From contig NZ_MJIL01000086.1 of NCBI RefSeq assembly GCF_001939735.1, positions 1,412 to 47,163 on the forward strand: a DNA stretch of 45,752 nucleotides, read 5' to 3'. Each line of letters begins with the position of its first letter. The stretch's first letter is position 1. The position numbers and the translations under genes were made by a program. This DNA is from Photobacterium proteolyticum (GTDB taxonomy: Bacteria > Pseudomonadota > Gammaproteobacteria > Enterobacterales > Vibrionaceae). Below, one piece after another: positions 8,136 through 17,883 of this stretch. The notes under the pieces were generated by a model. The model did not search any database. It worked only from the letters and a program-made list of their open reading frames with translations, and was not told the origin of the DNA.

Positions 8136-9656
8136 ATGAGGGTAGCAGCAACTGAAGTATTGGATCTGATTGTCGTCGGTGGCGGGATTAACGGTGCAGG
8201 TATCGCGGCCGATGCGGCCGGACGTGGCTTACGGGTCGGGCTGTTTGAGGCCAGTGACTTTGCGTCTGCAACGTCATCTGCCAGCTCCAAGTTGATCCAT
8301 GGCGGCTTGCGCTACCTCGAACATTATGAGTTTCGTTTGGTGGGTGAGGCACTGGCAGAGCGCGAGGTGTTGCTGCGCAAAATTCCGCATATTGCCCGTC
8401 CGATGCGATTCCGCCTGCCACATCGTCCCCACCTGCGCCCGGCCTGGATGATCCGTGCCGGTCTGTTTCTTTATGATCACCTGGGCAAGCGGACGACACT
8501 GCCGGCGAGCCAGGGGCTGAAGTTTGGTCCGGAGTCAGTATTGGTACCTGAAATTACCAAGGGGTTCGAATATTCTGATTGCTGGGTTGATGATGCCCGC
8601 CTGGTGGTACTCAATGCGATGGAAGTGGCTGCTCGTGGTGGTGAGGTGCGTAACCGTTGCAAGGTGGAGAAGGCTGAGCAGCATGATGATCTTTGGCAAG
8701 TCACCATCCGCGATATGCTGACTGGCGAGACATTCGAGCGTAAGGCGCATGCACTGGTTAATGCCGCAGGCCCGTGGGTGAAGGCATTTTACGATCAGAG
8801 TCTGGAGGCGCCGTCTCCGCGCAATATCCGCCTGATCAAGGGGTCGCATATTGTCGTTCCCCGTGTTCACGACGAACCTCAGGCGTATATTCTACAGAAC
8901 GAGGATAGCCGCATTGTTTTTGTGATCCCTTATTTGGACCGGTTCTCGATTATCGGCACGACTGATGTCGAGTATCAGGGTGATTCGCGTGAAGTGGCGA
9001 TTGACGATAATGAGATCAACTACTTGCTTGAAGCGTATAACCATCACTTCGTCAGCAAGCTCAAACGTGAGGACGTGGTCTGGACTTACAGCGGAGTAAG
9101 GCCGCTTTGTGATGATGAGTCAGACTCACCGCAGGCCATTACCCGTGATTACACACTGGAGCTGGAGCAGGAAGGTAACCAGCCGCCGCTGCTGTCGATC
9201 TTCGGTGGCAAGCTGACGACATACCGCAAGCTGGCTGAGGCGGCAATGACCAAGCTGGCACCGTTCTTTCCGCGTATGGGTAAGAGCTGGACGGCAGAGT
9301 CCTATCTGCCGGGTGGCGAGGCTGATTTTGACGGTGAGCAATTGGCAACCCACCTGAAAATGCAATGCCCGTGGCTGTCGCGTTTTACCGTGGAGCGTCT
9401 GGCAACCAACTACGGTAGCTATGCGGTTAAGGTCCTTGAAGGGGTGACGTCAGAATCTGATATGGGGCGGCACTTTGGCGAAGGGCTGTATGCCCGCGAG
9501 CTGGACTATTTGATGGAGCATGAATTTGTTCAGGTTGCCGAGGATGCACTGTGGCGCCGCAGCAAGCTTGGTTTGTACCTAAGCACCGAGCAGCAACTGG
9601 CCGTGGCAGACTATATTCAGGCAAAGCGGCCATCACACACGGTAGCTGCGGCATAG
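8136..9656 (+). CDS. glpD: GlpD, aerobic glycerol-3-phosphate dehydrogenase
   Basis: GlpD is a membrane-bound FAD enzyme that oxidises glycerol-3-phosphate to dihydroxyacetone phosphate and feeds electrons to ubiquinone. The 506-residue product has the N-terminal FAD motif VVGGGINGAG (about residues 13-22), the family segment TSSASSKLIHGGLRYLEHYEF, and conserved stretches IIGTTDVEY and YSGVRPLCDDESDSPQAITRDYTLE. Length is close to E. coli GlpD. The ATG at 8136 has GAGGTGG upstream. It is probably transcribed alone, since a terminator follows at 9675, under GlpR control from 8073-8092. Confidence 0.97.
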   Translation: MRVAATEVLDLIVVGGGINGAGIAADAAGRGLRVGLFEASDFASATSSASSKLIHGGLRYLEHYEFRLVGEALAEREVLLRKIPHIARPMRFRLPHRPHLRPAWMIRAGLFLYDHLGKRTTLPASQGLKFGPESVLVPEITKGFEYSDCWVDDARLVVLNAMEVAARGGEVRNRCKVEKAEQHDDLWQVTIRDMLTGETFERKAHALVNAAGPWVKAFYDQSLEAPSPRNIRLIKGSHIVVPRVHDEPQAYILQNEDSRIVFVIPYLDRFSIIGTTDVEYQGDSREVAIDDNEINYLLEAYNHHFVSKLKREDVVWTYSGVRPLCDDESDSPQAITRDYTLELEQEGNQPPLLSIFGGKLTTYRKLAEAAMTKLAPFFPRMGKSWTAESYLPGGEADFDGEQLATHLKMQCPWLSRFTVERLATNYGSYAVKVLEGVTSESDMGRHFGEGLYARELDYLMEHEFVQVAEDALWRRSKLGLYLSTEQQLAVADYIQAKRPSHTVAAA

Positions 9657-9674
9657 CCAACAGTTCCGAATAGT

Positions 9675-9702
9675 AAAAAGGCGCTCGATGAGCGCCTTTT
9701 TT
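9675..9702. terminator. bidirectional terminator between glpD and the FliL-like gene
   Basis: AAAAAGGCGCTC, loop GAT and GAGCGCCTTTTTT form a strong stem with A and T runs on both sides. It can end glpD on the plus strand and the convergent gene at 9725 on the minus strand. Confidence 0.93.
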
Positions 9703-9724
9703 AGTTGGAATTCGGGGTAACGGC

Positions 9725-10150
9725 TTACTGATACAGGTACTTGGTAAACAGTAGCTCGGTGAGGATACGTTGTCTTGTTTCCATGATCAGCAATTCATTG
9801 ACTTTGTTCAGGCAGGCCTGGCGAATTTCCTCTCTGCCGGCTAAGGATTTGATCCTGGCTTCGGGCTGCTGACCGATAATGTTGATAATGGCATCGCGGA
9901 TCAGCGGTGCATGGTGCTCCAGCTTGGCGATCAAATCCGGATCGGACACCATCAGGTCAACCTGTAGTCTCAGGTAGCCGATTTTCTTCCCTTGGGTGAC
10001 ATAGTTGGTGGTGATGTCAGGCTCAAGAGTAAAATATGTATATTGAGGGGTTGCCGTTTCGGCATCTTCAGCCGAGGCATAAAATGGGGCCAGCAGGGCT
10101 GCAATAAATAGGGTGAAGCCAAAGATTGTCGGTTTCATTATTTTACTCAT
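9725..10150 (-). CDS. FliL-like secreted or membrane-anchored protein
   Basis: The 141-residue product has a hydrophobic N-terminus (IFGFTLFIAALLAPFYASA) that reads as a signal peptide with possible cleavage after Ala27. The remainder looks like the periplasmic domain of the FliL family, with YTYFTLEPDITTNYV, then YLRLQVDLMVSDPDLIAKLEHHAPLIRDAIINII. FliL proteins associate with the flagellar stator. This copy stands alone, away from any flagellar operon, so a flagellar role is only inferred. The ATG at 10150 is used; a second ATG four codons in is possible. It converges on glpD. Confidence 0.75.
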   Translation of the reverse strand: MSKIMKPTIFGFTLFIAALLAPFYASAEDAETATPQYTYFTLEPDITTNYVTQGKKIGYLRLQVDLMVSDPDLIAKLEHHAPLIRDAIINIIGQQPEARIKSLAGREEIRQACLNKVNELLIMETRQRILTELLFTKYLYQ

Positions 10151-10307
10151 GGATTTACAGCCTTTTCAGGCAATGAATTACTTTCTTTCGATCGTAACGA
10201 TATTCGTACCCGTTACAGCTTGCTACAATAGTGTTTCCTTATGGTAATAAATTAACCTGATTCTACCAAGTGTTAGATAACAGTTTGGTGGGGTTTATAT
10301 TAGAAAG

Positions 10308-10856
10308 ATGTCGAAATTCAAGCAGTTGTATAAGCCCTTGCTGGATCGTGCCCAGTGGCAGGCACCGGAAGAGACAGCCTTGGAAGGGACAGGGTTTGGG
10401 CATTGGTTGCTAGAACCGGATTCATTGTCACGACGTTTTCAGCGTCATTGTGACCACTTCACGGTGTCTTTGATTGAACAGACAAGAATTCATAAGTCAC
10501 AGTTATCGGACGATGAAAGGGCATTGATCGGTGATGTTGACTGCCTGTTGCGTAAAGTGGTGCTGATGGGAGACGGGATCCCCTGGGTGTTTGCCCGCAC
10601 GCTGATCCCGGCGTCGACGCTGACCGGACAGGAGAGTGATTTGGAACAGCTTGGCGAAATGCCGCTAGGGCTTCGGGTGTTCACCGATCGTAGTGCCCGC
10701 CGGGATGCACTGGTTGTCGCCAACGTCGGTACTTGTAACGACCCTCTATGGGCCCGACGCTCGAGGCTGTGGATTAACGAAAAACCGTTACTGGTCGCGG
10801 AGCTGTTTCTGGAAGCGGCCCCGGTCTATGCAAAGGAGAGTCAGAGTTGGAACTGA
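10308..10856 (+). CDS. ubiC: UbiC, chorismate pyruvate-lyase
   Basis: UbiC removes pyruvate from chorismate to give 4-hydroxybenzoate, the first step of ubiquinone synthesis. The 182-residue product has the family layout, with likely ligand-binding Arg82 (LLRKVVL), Arg97 (PWVFART) and Glu165 (LLVAELFL), matching residues known in E. coli UbiC. The start is the ATG at 10308. Its end overlaps ubiA by 10 bp. Confidence 0.93.
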   Translation: MSKFKQLYKPLLDRAQWQAPEETALEGTGFGHWLLEPDSLSRRFQRHCDHFTVSLIEQTRIHKSQLSDDERALIGDVDCLLRKVVLMGDGIPWVFARTLIPASTLTGQESDLEQLGEMPLGLRVFTDRSARRDALVVANVGTCNDPLWARRSRLWINEKPLLVAELFLEAAPVYAKESQSWN

Positions 10857-11707
10857 GCAAAGCAAAAGCGTATTGGCAACTGGCACGGTTTGACCGCCCC
10901 ATCGGCAGTCTGCTACTGCTTTGGCCGACGCTATGGGCATTGTTTCTGGCGGCTGACGGGTTTCCCAATCCGCAGGTCTTGGTCGTATTCGTTTTCGGCG
11001 TGATTTTTATGCGGGCGGCAGGTTGTGTGATTAACGATTTTGCGGATCGGAATTTTGATGGGCACGTCAAGCGTACGGCCCAGCGCCCGATGCCTTCAGG
11101 CAAGATCACGGAGCGGGAGGCGCTCGGCCTGTTTGGTTTGCTGGTTCTGGTTTCGTTCTTGCTGGTGCTGACCATGAATAAGCTGACCATTATGCTGTCG
11201 GTGGTCGGTTTGCTGCTGGCTGCTGCCTATCCGTTTATGAAGCGCTATACCCACTTGCCTCAGTTGGTACTGGGGATGGCGTTTGGCTGGTCTATCCCAA
11301 TGGCCTACGCGGCGCAGGCCGGCGAGTTGCCTGCCGTTGCCTGGCTGTTGTTTGTTGCCAATATTTTGTGGACCGTTGCCTATGATACCCAGTATGCGAT
11401 GGTGGATCGTGATGATGATCTGAAGGTCGGCATTAAGTCGACGGCAATTTTGTTTGGCCGTTCCGATAAAATCATTGTCGGGCTGCTGCAGCTCGGGGCC
11501 TTGGTTCTGCTCATTGCGATAGGTGCCATGATGGGATTGCATCAGTTGTACTACTGGTTTTTGCTCCTGGCTGCTGGCCTGTTTGTCTACCAGCAGATGC
11601 TGATCCGCGAGCGCGAGCGCGATCCGTGCTTCAAGGCGTTTCTCAATAATAACTATGTCGGTATGCTGGTGTGCATCGGTATTGGTGCCGGTGTGAGCCT
11701 GGGGTAA
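10847..11707 (+). CDS. ubiA: UbiA, 4-hydroxybenzoate octaprenyltransferase
   Basis: UbiA is an integral membrane enzyme that attaches the polyprenyl tail to 4-hydroxybenzoate. The 286-residue product has about eight membrane helices and both Asp-rich motifs: NDFADRNFD (about residues 64-72) and [13 protein letters not shown] (about 179-191). The start is TTG at 10847, supported by AAGGAG at 10832-10837 with 9-base spacing; it overlaps the end of ubiC, so the two are translationally coupled. Confidence 0.95.
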   Translation: MELSKAKAYWQLARFDRPIGSLLLLWPTLWALFLAADGFPNPQVLVVFVFGVIFMRAAGCVINDFADRNFDGHVKRTAQRPMPSGKITEREALGLFGLLVLVSFLLVLTMNKLTIMLSVVGLLLAAAYPFMKRYTHLPQLVLGMAFGWSIPMAYAAQAGELPAVAWLLFVANILWTVAYDTQYAMVDRDDDLKVGIKSTAILFGRSDKIIVGLLQLGALVLLIAIGAMMGLHQLYYWFLLLAAGLFVYQQMLIRERERDPCFKAFLNNNYVGMLVCIGIGAGVSLG

Positions 11708-11724
11708 TGCCCTGTTACGGATGA

Positions 11725-11751
11725 TAAAAAGCGCCGAAAGGCGCTTTTTTT
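11725..11751 (+). terminator. rho-independent terminator after ubiA
   Basis: AAAAAGCGCC, loop GAAA and GGCGCTTTTTTT form a stem with a GNRA tetraloop and a T run, 18 bp after the ubiA stop. Confidence 0.93.
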
Positions 11752-12080
11752 ATGTCTGGATTCTAGTGGGATGAGGGGGCCGCTGTGGCGGAGCATCTCG
11801 TGGGAAGGTTTTTGACTTCAGGTGACCCAAAAGCTGTACAAGCTGTCAGGGGGCAGTTTGCTTTATTGATGTGTTGTCTTTGCTATGTTTAAAAACAATA
11901 ACTTAGAATTTTCCTTGCCGTCTGAGCAGCTTTTCGAGCAATTGTGCTACGGTAGGTAAAAAGCTGTTCATGCTGCACTCTTTTCTCTGTCATACAAGTT
12001 GGCGGGCTTTGGGATAGGTAACATGGCTTAGGTAACATGGCTGCACAGTGTTGATGGCCTTGGCCGTTGTCGGCAAAGCT
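11752..12080. other. intergenic region, no gene recognised; 14-bp tandem duplication
   Basis: Between the ubiA and plsB terminators no frame has a credible gene with a ribosome-binding site. The only structure noticed is a perfect tandem duplication of TAGGTAACATGGCT at 12015-12028 and 12029-12042. An 89-codon open frame on the minus strand here (11889-12158) runs into plsB and reads like random sequence. Confidence 0.5.
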
Positions 12081-12111
12081 AAAAAAAGCTGGCCTGCGAG
12101 GCCAGCTTTTT
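12081..12111 (-). terminator. rho-independent terminator after plsB
   Basis: Read on the minus strand, AAGCTGGCC, loop TCGCA and GGCCAGCTTTTTTT form a strong stem and T run, about 30 bp after the plsB stop. Confidence 0.93.
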
Positions 12112-12141
12112 GTCTGTGGGATAAGTTGGGCCCGATGCGGG

Positions 12142-14592
12142 TTAGGCGCTCGGTTCAACCTCTTCGACTTTGTCTTCCCGGTTCATCACGGCCTGAATGG
12201 TCAGTTTGATTTCCGGAGAAACCAGGGCGGCGAGTAGTTCGGCCAGGGTTTCAACCGGGCGGGACACCGCATGGCATTCATCGTTGAGATAGCCTTCGCT
12301 ACGCAGCGTCTTGACCAATGTGGCGAATACCCCTTTGTCAAAGAATTCCGGTGCATTGATACCATGGAGTCGGCTCAGGCGCTGGGCCATCATCTGGCTT
12401 TGCAGTTCCAGATCGCTCTTCATCAACTGAGGCTCGGAACGCAGTAGCGTAAGGGCGATAGCATAACGCTGAAGGGTTTCCGAGATGGTACGTGCCAGTA
12501 GCTGCAGCGGACCGATACGGGCATTGTTCAGCTCAATGTACTCACCGTCACTCAGTACCAGGCGCTGGCGTACCAGTTCCGCTACCTGACTGTCGATGAT
12601 CTCACCAAGCGATTCCTTATCGTGACGCAGGAAGAGCTCGGCCTTGAGGAACGGATACAGCAGTTCGACCTGCTGGCGGAGCGCTTGCAGGCTCAGGCGC
12701 TGGTGCTGAACCACGATATGGGCGATCAGTGACGGCAGGGCGAACAGATGAATAATATTGTTGCGATAGTAAGTCATCAAAATCGATTGCTGACGGTCAA
12801 GGGAGATGATATCCCCAAGGCTGTCACGCTCGACAATAAACTTGTCCATTTCGACGGCATGCGCAACCAGGGTCGCTGCGTCTGACTCCGGCATGGTGCA
12901 TTGCTCGGAATACGGCACATTGCGCAGTAGCTGCAGGTAGCAGTCGATTTGCTGTTCCAGTTCCTCGCGGCTCAGGGCACGTTGGCGGGCTGCCAAGAGT
13001 GCCAGTGCACACAGGGTCAGGGCATTGGTTGCCGCTGCATCATTGATGTGGGTCATCATCTTGTTGGCCAGGTCGTTGACCACCGGGTTGAGCCATTGTG
13101 GTCGCTGCGGTTCAATCGGATCGATGTCCTGGTGCCATTCCGGAGCATTCTCGTTGAGGTAATGGTTCAGGGAAATTGGCTCACCGAAGTTAACATAGCC
13201 CTGGCCGAGGTTGCGCAACTTGCGCAGGGTACGTAGTACCTGCCCGACATTTTCCTTTTCCTTGCGCTTGCCGCGCAGTTCCTTGGCATAGGTGGCTACT
13301 TCCATTACGTGCTCGTAGCCGATATAGACAGGGACCAGGGTAACCGGGCGGTTCAGGCCACGCAGCATTGCCTGGATGGTCATCGACAGCATACCGGTTT
13401 TGGCCGGCAGCAGGCGCCCGGTGCGAGAGCGGCCGCCTTCACTGAAGTATTCAACGGAATAGCCCTTGGCAAACAGCTCTGCCAGGTATTCGCGGAACAC
13501 GGTTGAATACAGGCGGTTGCCCTTGAAGCTGCGGCGAATAAAGAAGGCGCCGCCACGTCGGAAGATCGGTCCGGCCGGGAAGAAGTTCAGGTTGATACCG
13601 GCTGCAATGTGCGGCGGTACCAGGCCTTCGCGGTAAAGCACGTAGGACAGTAGCAGGTAGTCCATGTGGCTGCGGTGGCAGGGCACATAGACAATTTCGT
13701 GGCCGTCCTGGGCCAGCTTCCTGACGCGCTGGGCATTGTGGATGTTCAGGCCCTGATAGAGCTTGTTCCACAGCCAGCCGAGGAAGCGCTCACCGCGCTT
13801 GATCAGCGAGTAGGAGAAATCTGCCGCAATTTCTTCCATCATATCAATGGCTTCTTTGCGGACCTTTTCAACAGGAACATCGCGGCTTTGGGCTTCTTCA
13901 GCCACGACCTTTTCAATGGCCTTGGAGGCCAGCAGGCGTTTGAACAGCACATGGCGGTCCGGTAGCTTAGGACCGGAAGCGGCCAGCTGCTGACGCGAGA
14001 AGTGGATTTTGGCCACCCGTGCCAGTTTGTGGGCGATGGAGTCATCGGTACCGTGGTGATCCGCCATGTAACGCAGGGAAACCGGGGTGCTCAGGCGCAC
14101 CATACAGTCTCGGCCGCGACCCACGATAGTGAAGAACTTTTCCGGACCGTTGAGCGGTCGCAGAATCGGCTTCTGGTTTTCTTCCTTGCCGGGTTTGCGG
14201 CCCCAGAGAATCGCCGCCGGAACCACCTGGAGATCGAGCTCGGCATCCTGCTTGTGCTGTTCAAGCAGTGCGGTAAACAAATCGATGGATTCTTGCGGGA
14301 GCTCGCCGTCTGAGCCGAATACGCTTGGACCGTCGGAGATATAGACATAGCGTTTGTACGGCTTGCCGTCGATTTCCAGCGGTGCCAGCGGATCGGGCAG
14401 TCCCAGCTCCTCGGTACTGCTGCGCAGCGTCATCAGATCGGTATTGGAACGAAACGGTAGAATATAGATAATCGGTCGTTCTAAATCGAGTTCCAGATCA
14501 GCGACCGGATCAGAAGGTATTGAATGGGTTTTAACCAGCAGAGAAAGCGGCAAATTCAATAATTTTCGATAGATTTTCTGCCAACTTGACAT
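12142..14592 (-). CDS. plsB: PlsB, glycerol-3-phosphate acyltransferase
   Basis: PlsB acylates sn-glycerol-3-phosphate at position 1, the first step of phospholipid synthesis, at the inner membrane. The 816-residue product has the catalytic HX4D motif as [12 protein letters not shown] (His306, Asp311), the glycerol-3-phosphate-binding segment [10 protein letters not shown], and [12 protein letters not shown]. The frame is open to a TTG at 14628, but the ATG at 14592 gives the usual N-terminus MSSWQKIYR and is preferred; its ribosome-binding site is weak. It is divergent from lexA, as in related genomes. Confidence 0.96.
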   Translation of the reverse strand: MSSWQKIYRKLLNLPLSLLVKTHSIPSDPVADLELDLERPIIYILPFRSNTDLMTLRSSTEELGLPDPLAPLEIDGKPYKRYVYISDGPSVFGSDGELPQESIDLFTALLEQHKQDAELDLQVVPAAILWGRKPGKEENQKPILRPLNGPEKFFTIVGRGRDCMVRLSTPVSLRYMADHHGTDDSIAHKLARVAKIHFSRQQLAASGPKLPDRHVLFKRLLASKAIEKVVAEEAQSRDVPVEKVRKEAIDMMEEIAADFSYSLIKRGERFLGWLWNKLYQGLNIHNAQRVRKLAQDGHEIVYVPCHRSHMDYLLLSYVLYREGLVPPHIAAGINLNFFPAGPIFRRGGAFFIRRSFKGNRLYSTVFREYLAELFAKGYSVEYFSEGGRSRTGRLLPAKTGMLSMTIQAMLRGLNRPVTLVPVYIGYEHVMEVATYAKELRGKRKEKENVGQVLRTLRKLRNLGQGYVNFGEPISLNHYLNENAPEWHQDIDPIEPQRPQWLNPVVNDLANKMMTHINDAAATNALTLCALALLAARQRALSREELEQQIDCYLQLLRNVPYSEQCTMPESDAATLVAHAVEMDKFIVERDSLGDIISLDRQQSILMTYYRNNIIHLFALPSLIAHIVVQHQRLSLQALRQQVELLYPFLKAELFLRHDKESLGEIIDSQVAELVRQRLVLSDGEYIELNNARIGPLQLLARTISETLQRYAIALTLLRSEPQLMKSDLELQSQMMAQRLSRLHGINAPEFFDKGVFATLVKTLRSEGYLNDECHAVSRPVETLAELLAALVSPEIKLTIQAVMNREDKVEEVEPSA

Positions 14593-14874
14593 ATCTTTTA
14601 CTAGCCTCGAATTCTTAATGCGAGGCAAGGATAGCAGAAAATGCGTGTCGTTTTGCAGCGATATACCACATACTTGCAGTTAAATATCACTTTGAAAGAC
14701 ATTTTCTACTAGGTCGCCGGGTTAGTTTTTGCCTATTTGTCGGTTAACCGGTTTTGACGGCAAACCATGACGAAAACCGGGCCTGTTGACCCCAGGTCAG
14801 ACTTTCTGGGCAGGTAACGGAATCGAGGAAAATTGCTCTTTTCGTAAACAATTGTCTTTTCAACTTTGTTAACA

Positions 14875-14890
14875 CTGGATATACTCACAG
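14875..14890. promoter_or_regulatory. SOS box 1 (LexA operator) upstream of lexA
   Basis: CTGG, eight bases, ACAG matches the LexA consensus CTGT-N8-ACAG with one mismatch. It overlaps the probable -10 box, so bound LexA would block its own promoter. Confidence 0.8.
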
Positions 14891-14894
14891 TGAA

Positions 14895-14910
14895 CTGTAT
14901 AAAAAGACAG
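14895..14910. promoter_or_regulatory. SOS box 2 (LexA operator) upstream of lexA
   Basis: CTGTATAAAAAGACAG is a perfect CTGT-N8-ACAG box, 20 bp after the first one. Tandem boxes at this spacing are known for enteric lexA. Confidence 0.93.
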
Positions 14911-14918
14911 GGTGAGTC

Positions 14919-15539
14919 ATGAAGCCGTTAACGCCGCGCCAACAAGAAGTCTTTGATTTGATCAAAGCAAAAATTGAAGATTCTGGAATGCCGCCTACAC
15001 GCGCTGAAATAGCCCGTGAACTTGGCTTCCGTTCTGCCAATGCTGCCGAGGAGCACCTTAAAGCACTGGCCCGCAAAGAAGTGATAGAGATTATTCCGGG
15101 GGCATCCCGCGGGATCCGCCTGCTTGTTAATAATGACGATGTCTCAGAGCAGGGCCTGCCGCTGATCGGCCAGGTGGCTGCGGGTGAGCCTATTCTGGCT
15201 CAGGAGCATGTCGAGACACACTACGAGGTGGATCCGGCGCTGTTTAAGCCACGTGCCGACTTCCTGCTTCGGGTCAATGGCATGAGTATGAAAGATATCG
15301 GCATTATGGATGGCGATCTACTGGCCGTGCATAAGACCCAGGATGTCCATAATGGCCAGGTCGTTGTCGCCCGTGTCGAGGATGATGTGACTGTAAAACG
15401 CCTCGAGAAAAAGGGTGCCCAGGTACTGCTGCATGCGGAAAACGAGGAGTTTGCCCCGATAGTCGTTGACCTGAACCATCAGCAGCTATCGATTGAAGGC
15501 ATTGCTGTTGGTGTGATCCGCAATGCTGACTGGATGTAG
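14919..15539 (+). CDS. lexA: LexA, SOS response repressor
   Basis: LexA represses DNA-damage genes and cleaves itself when RecA filaments form. The 206-residue product has the N-terminal winged helix ([23 protein letters not shown]), the self-cleavage site Ala88-Gly89 in GQVAAGEP, and the catalytic pair Ser123 (NGMSMKDIG) and Lys160 (VTVKRLEKK). The ATG at 14919 has GGTGA just upstream. It is autoregulated by two SOS boxes. Confidence 0.98.
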   Translation: MKPLTPRQQEVFDLIKAKIEDSGMPPTRAEIARELGFRSANAAEEHLKALARKEVIEIIPGASRGIRLLVNNDDVSEQGLPLIGQVAAGEPILAQEHVETHYEVDPALFKPRADFLLRVNGMSMKDIGIMDGDLLAVHKTQDVHNGQVVVARVEDDVTVKRLEKKGAQVLLHAENEEFAPIVVDLNHQQLSIEGIAVGVIRNADWM

Positions 15540-15637
15540 TTTTTTGTCCGGTAACAGCCTCTGCCAGCAGCATATAATTCACGAATATTGCGCTACGTGA
15601 AAAACGGCTCATTATTTGTGTAGAATACTTTGCAATA

Positions 15638-15656
15638 GCTAATGATAGTCATTATC
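15638..15656. promoter_or_regulatory. Fur box candidate upstream of the methyltransferase gene
   Basis: GCTAATGATAGTCATTATC matches the 19-bp Fur consensus GATAATGATAATCATTATC at 17 of 19 positions. It lies just after a possible -10 (TAGAAT, 15621-15626) and 28 bp before the start codon, a position suited to iron-dependent repression. Confidence 0.75.
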
Positions 15657-15684
15657 ATCTCCGAACGATCAGATGGAGGTGATA

Positions 15685-16482
15685 ATGACCAACTCTTCCC
15701 GGTACCACATACCTACTGCCTTGCTCCAACCTCTCTGGCTGCGTAGCCGCGAGAGCCTGGAGGATGATGGTCTGATCTATGATCCAGTTGCTGCTGCCGC
15801 GTGCAGCCAGTGCTACCTCAAGCCGGACTGCCTGTCGGGTAATGTCACCGAGCGCCAGCTGCTTCATGCGACCCTGACCCTGCAATGTGACCGTCAGGTG
15901 CAGCAATTCTTGCGCCGTCACCCCAACGGCTGGATCATCAATGTCGGGGCCGGTCTCGATACCCGTTTTTATCGTCTCGACAACGGCCGTTGCCGCTGGT
16001 TCGAGCTAGACACTGACGAGAACCTGTTATGGCGTGAACGCTTGTTCCACCGCAGTGAACGCTACACGATGCGTCCCGGCTCTGTGACCGATCTCTCCTG
16101 GCTTAAGTCACTGCCTGCAATGAATAATGCGCCGGTAATGCTGCTTTGCGATCAGGCCCTGCTGCAGTGCAGTGGCAGTGAGCTGGTGCATTTTGTCCAG
16201 CGAATTGGCTGTCATTTTAGTCAGATTGAGGTTTGTCTGGTGGTTGCCGGCGATCGTTGTGGCTCGGCAATTGCGACCAGGATGGGAGCGGGCGATTATC
16301 GTCATGGCTATAAGGATCCGGTCCGTCAGGTCTTGAACTGGCTGCCCTGGGCAGAACTGATCAGCAGCCACAGTCCGCTGGACCACGACTGTACTCGTTG
16401 GCGGTCATGGCAGCGCTGGATCGCAAAAATTCCTAGTTTAAAATATCGCCTGACACCGGTATTGGTACATTTCCGCTTGTAG
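15685..16482 (+). CDS. LCM-type SAM-dependent methyltransferase (TcmP-like)
   Basis: The 265-residue product resembles leucine carboxyl methyltransferase / TcmP-like O-methyltransferases: it has the SAM-binding motif VGAGLDTRFYRL (about residues 87-98) and the acidic loop FELDTDENL (about 106-114). The substrate cannot be told from sequence. The ATG at 15685 is chosen because GGAGGTGAT precedes it; an in-frame ATG at 15673 overlaps that site. A strong Fur box upstream suggests expression rises when iron is scarce, so a siderophore- or iron-linked role is possible but inferred. It stands alone between lexA and the cox cluster. Confidence 0.8.
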   Translation: MTNSSRYHIPTALLQPLWLRSRESLEDDGLIYDPVAAAACSQCYLKPDCLSGNVTERQLLHATLTLQCDRQVQQFLRRHPNGWIINVGAGLDTRFYRLDNGRCRWFELDTDENLLWRERLFHRSERYTMRPGSVTDLSWLKSLPAMNNAPVMLLCDQALLQCSGSELVHFVQRIGCHFSQIEVCLVVAGDRCGSAIATRMGAGDYRHGYKDPVRQVLNWLPWAELISSHSPLDHDCTRWRSWQRWIAKIPSLKYRLTPVLVHFRL

Positions 16483-16717
16483 ATTCGTACTTTGTCCTAC
16501 GAACACCCTCTCTACGCCTGTCTTTTGACTGTGATACCTCTTTTGCGCACTTGATTTTTTTCCGTGTAATTTATTGCTCCTTTTTTCGATCCTGTCCTAA
16601 GTTAAATGTAAACAAAGTGTTACTTGGTTCGCACTATTTTGCCCATCAAAAGAGGGACCAGTGCATTTATTGACCTGCTCTTGAAGTAAATCAGGACGAT
16701 GGAAAGGAGGGATCCGG

Positions 16718-17869
16718 GTGAAGAATCGCCATTTGATCTGGGGATCACTGGTTGCGGCGCTGTCGCTGCCCGTGGTAGCCGAAACCGAAACAATGCGCTT
16801 GAACATGACGCAGGGTGTCACTGAGGTGAGCCAGCGTGTGTTTGATCTCCATATGACCATTCTCTATATCTGCATTGTCATTGGTGTGGTGGTATTTGGT
16901 GTGATGTTCTGGGCCATCATTCACCACCGCAAATCCAAAGGGGCCGTGGCCGCCTCCTTCCATGAAAGTACCAAGGTCGAAATCCTCTGGACCATCATTC
17001 CCTTCGCGATCCTGATTGTGATGGCGATACCGGCTACCAATACATTGCTGGCAATGGAAGATACCTCTGAATCCGATCTGACTATTCAGGTCACTGGTTC
17101 GCAGTGGAAATGGCACTATAGCTATTTCGGCGAAGATGTTGAATTTTACTCGCTGTTAGCAACAACAACAGCACAGATCGAGAACCAACGTGAAAAGCGG
17201 GATAATTACCTGCTCGAGGTCGACAGGCCGTTGGTGGTGCCGATCGGCAAGAAAGTGCGCTTTTTGATCACCTCGCAGGACGTGATCCACTCTTGGTGGG
17301 TGCCTGACTTTGCGGTGAAGAAAGATGCCAACCCGGGCTTTATCAACGAGGCCTGGACCCGGATAGACAAACCGGGCATCTATCGCGGCCAGTGTGCCGA
17401 GCTATGTGGCAAGGACCATGGTTTTATGCCGATTGTGGTGATTGCCAAGCCGCAGGCCGAATATGACCAGTGGCTGCAGGCAACTAAAATCGCCCAGCAG
17501 GAGGCGTATGAAGAAGAACAACGGTTGCTGGCAATGGAAATGTCGATGGACGAGCTGATGGAGCTGGGTGAACAGGTCTACGGTACCCGCTGTGCGATGT
17601 GCCATCAGATCAATGGTAACGGGATCCCCGGTGCCTTTCCTGGCCTTGCCGGTCAGGGCGTGTCTGTCGATCCGGCGAAAAAGCTCGAGCATATCAGTGT
17701 TGTCGTCCACGGCAAGAGCGGTACGGCCATGCAGGCCTTCGGGCCGCAGCTGAGCCTGAAGCAGCTGGCGGCGGTAATTACCTATGAGCGTAATGCCTGG
17801 GGCAACAATACGGGCGAGACGGTTCAGGCGGCAGAAGTTCAGGCTGTCCTCAATGGTGAAGAGCTTTAA
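16718..17869 (+). CDS. coxB: CoxB, cytochrome c oxidase subunit II fused to cytochrome c (caa3 type)
   Basis: Subunit II accepts electrons for the oxygen-reducing oxidase. The 383-residue product has a signal peptide (ends near VVAET), two membrane helices (about residues 44-66 and 88-111), a periplasmic cupredoxin domain with the CuA ligands His191 (VIHSWW), Cys226, Cys230, His234 and Met237 (CAELCGKDHGFM), and a C-terminal haem c domain with CAMCH at 292-296. The extra haem domain marks a caa3-type enzyme. The start is GTG 16718, with AAAGGAGGG just upstream. It is the first gene of the oxidase cluster. Confidence 0.95.
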   Translation: MKNRHLIWGSLVAALSLPVVAETETMRLNMTQGVTEVSQRVFDLHMTILYICIVIGVVVFGVMFWAIIHHRKSKGAVAASFHESTKVEILWTIIPFAILIVMAIPATNTLLAMEDTSESDLTIQVTGSQWKWHYSYFGEDVEFYSLLATTTAQIENQREKRDNYLLEVDRPLVVPIGKKVRFLITSQDVIHSWWVPDFAVKKDANPGFINEAWTRIDKPGIYRGQCAELCGKDHGFMPIVVIAKPQAEYDQWLQATKIAQQEAYEEEQRLLAMEMSMDELMELGEQVYGTRCAMCHQINGNGIPGAFPGLAGQGVSVDPAKKLEHISVVVHGKSGTAMQAFGPQLSLKQLAAVITYERNAWGNNTGETVQAAEVQAVLNGEEL

Positions 17870-17883
17870 GGGAGATTGAGAGA

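Larger units (their letters stand above)
14593..14918. promoter_or_regulatory. plsB-lexA divergent control region
   Basis: This 326-bp stretch holds the promoters of both genes. On the lexA side, TATACT (14880-14885) is a plausible -10, overlapped by the first SOS box, with TTTCAA (14858-14863) as a weak -35. An inverted repeat CCGGTTTT (14748-14755) / AAAACCGG (14773-14780) with a 17-base loop sits in the middle; its role is unknown. Confidence 0.6.

Noticed and set aside
14748..14780. CCGGTTTT/AAAACCGG repeat in the plsB-lexA gap considered as a terminator
   Set aside because: It lies upstream of both genes in a divergent region and has a 17-base loop with no T-run.
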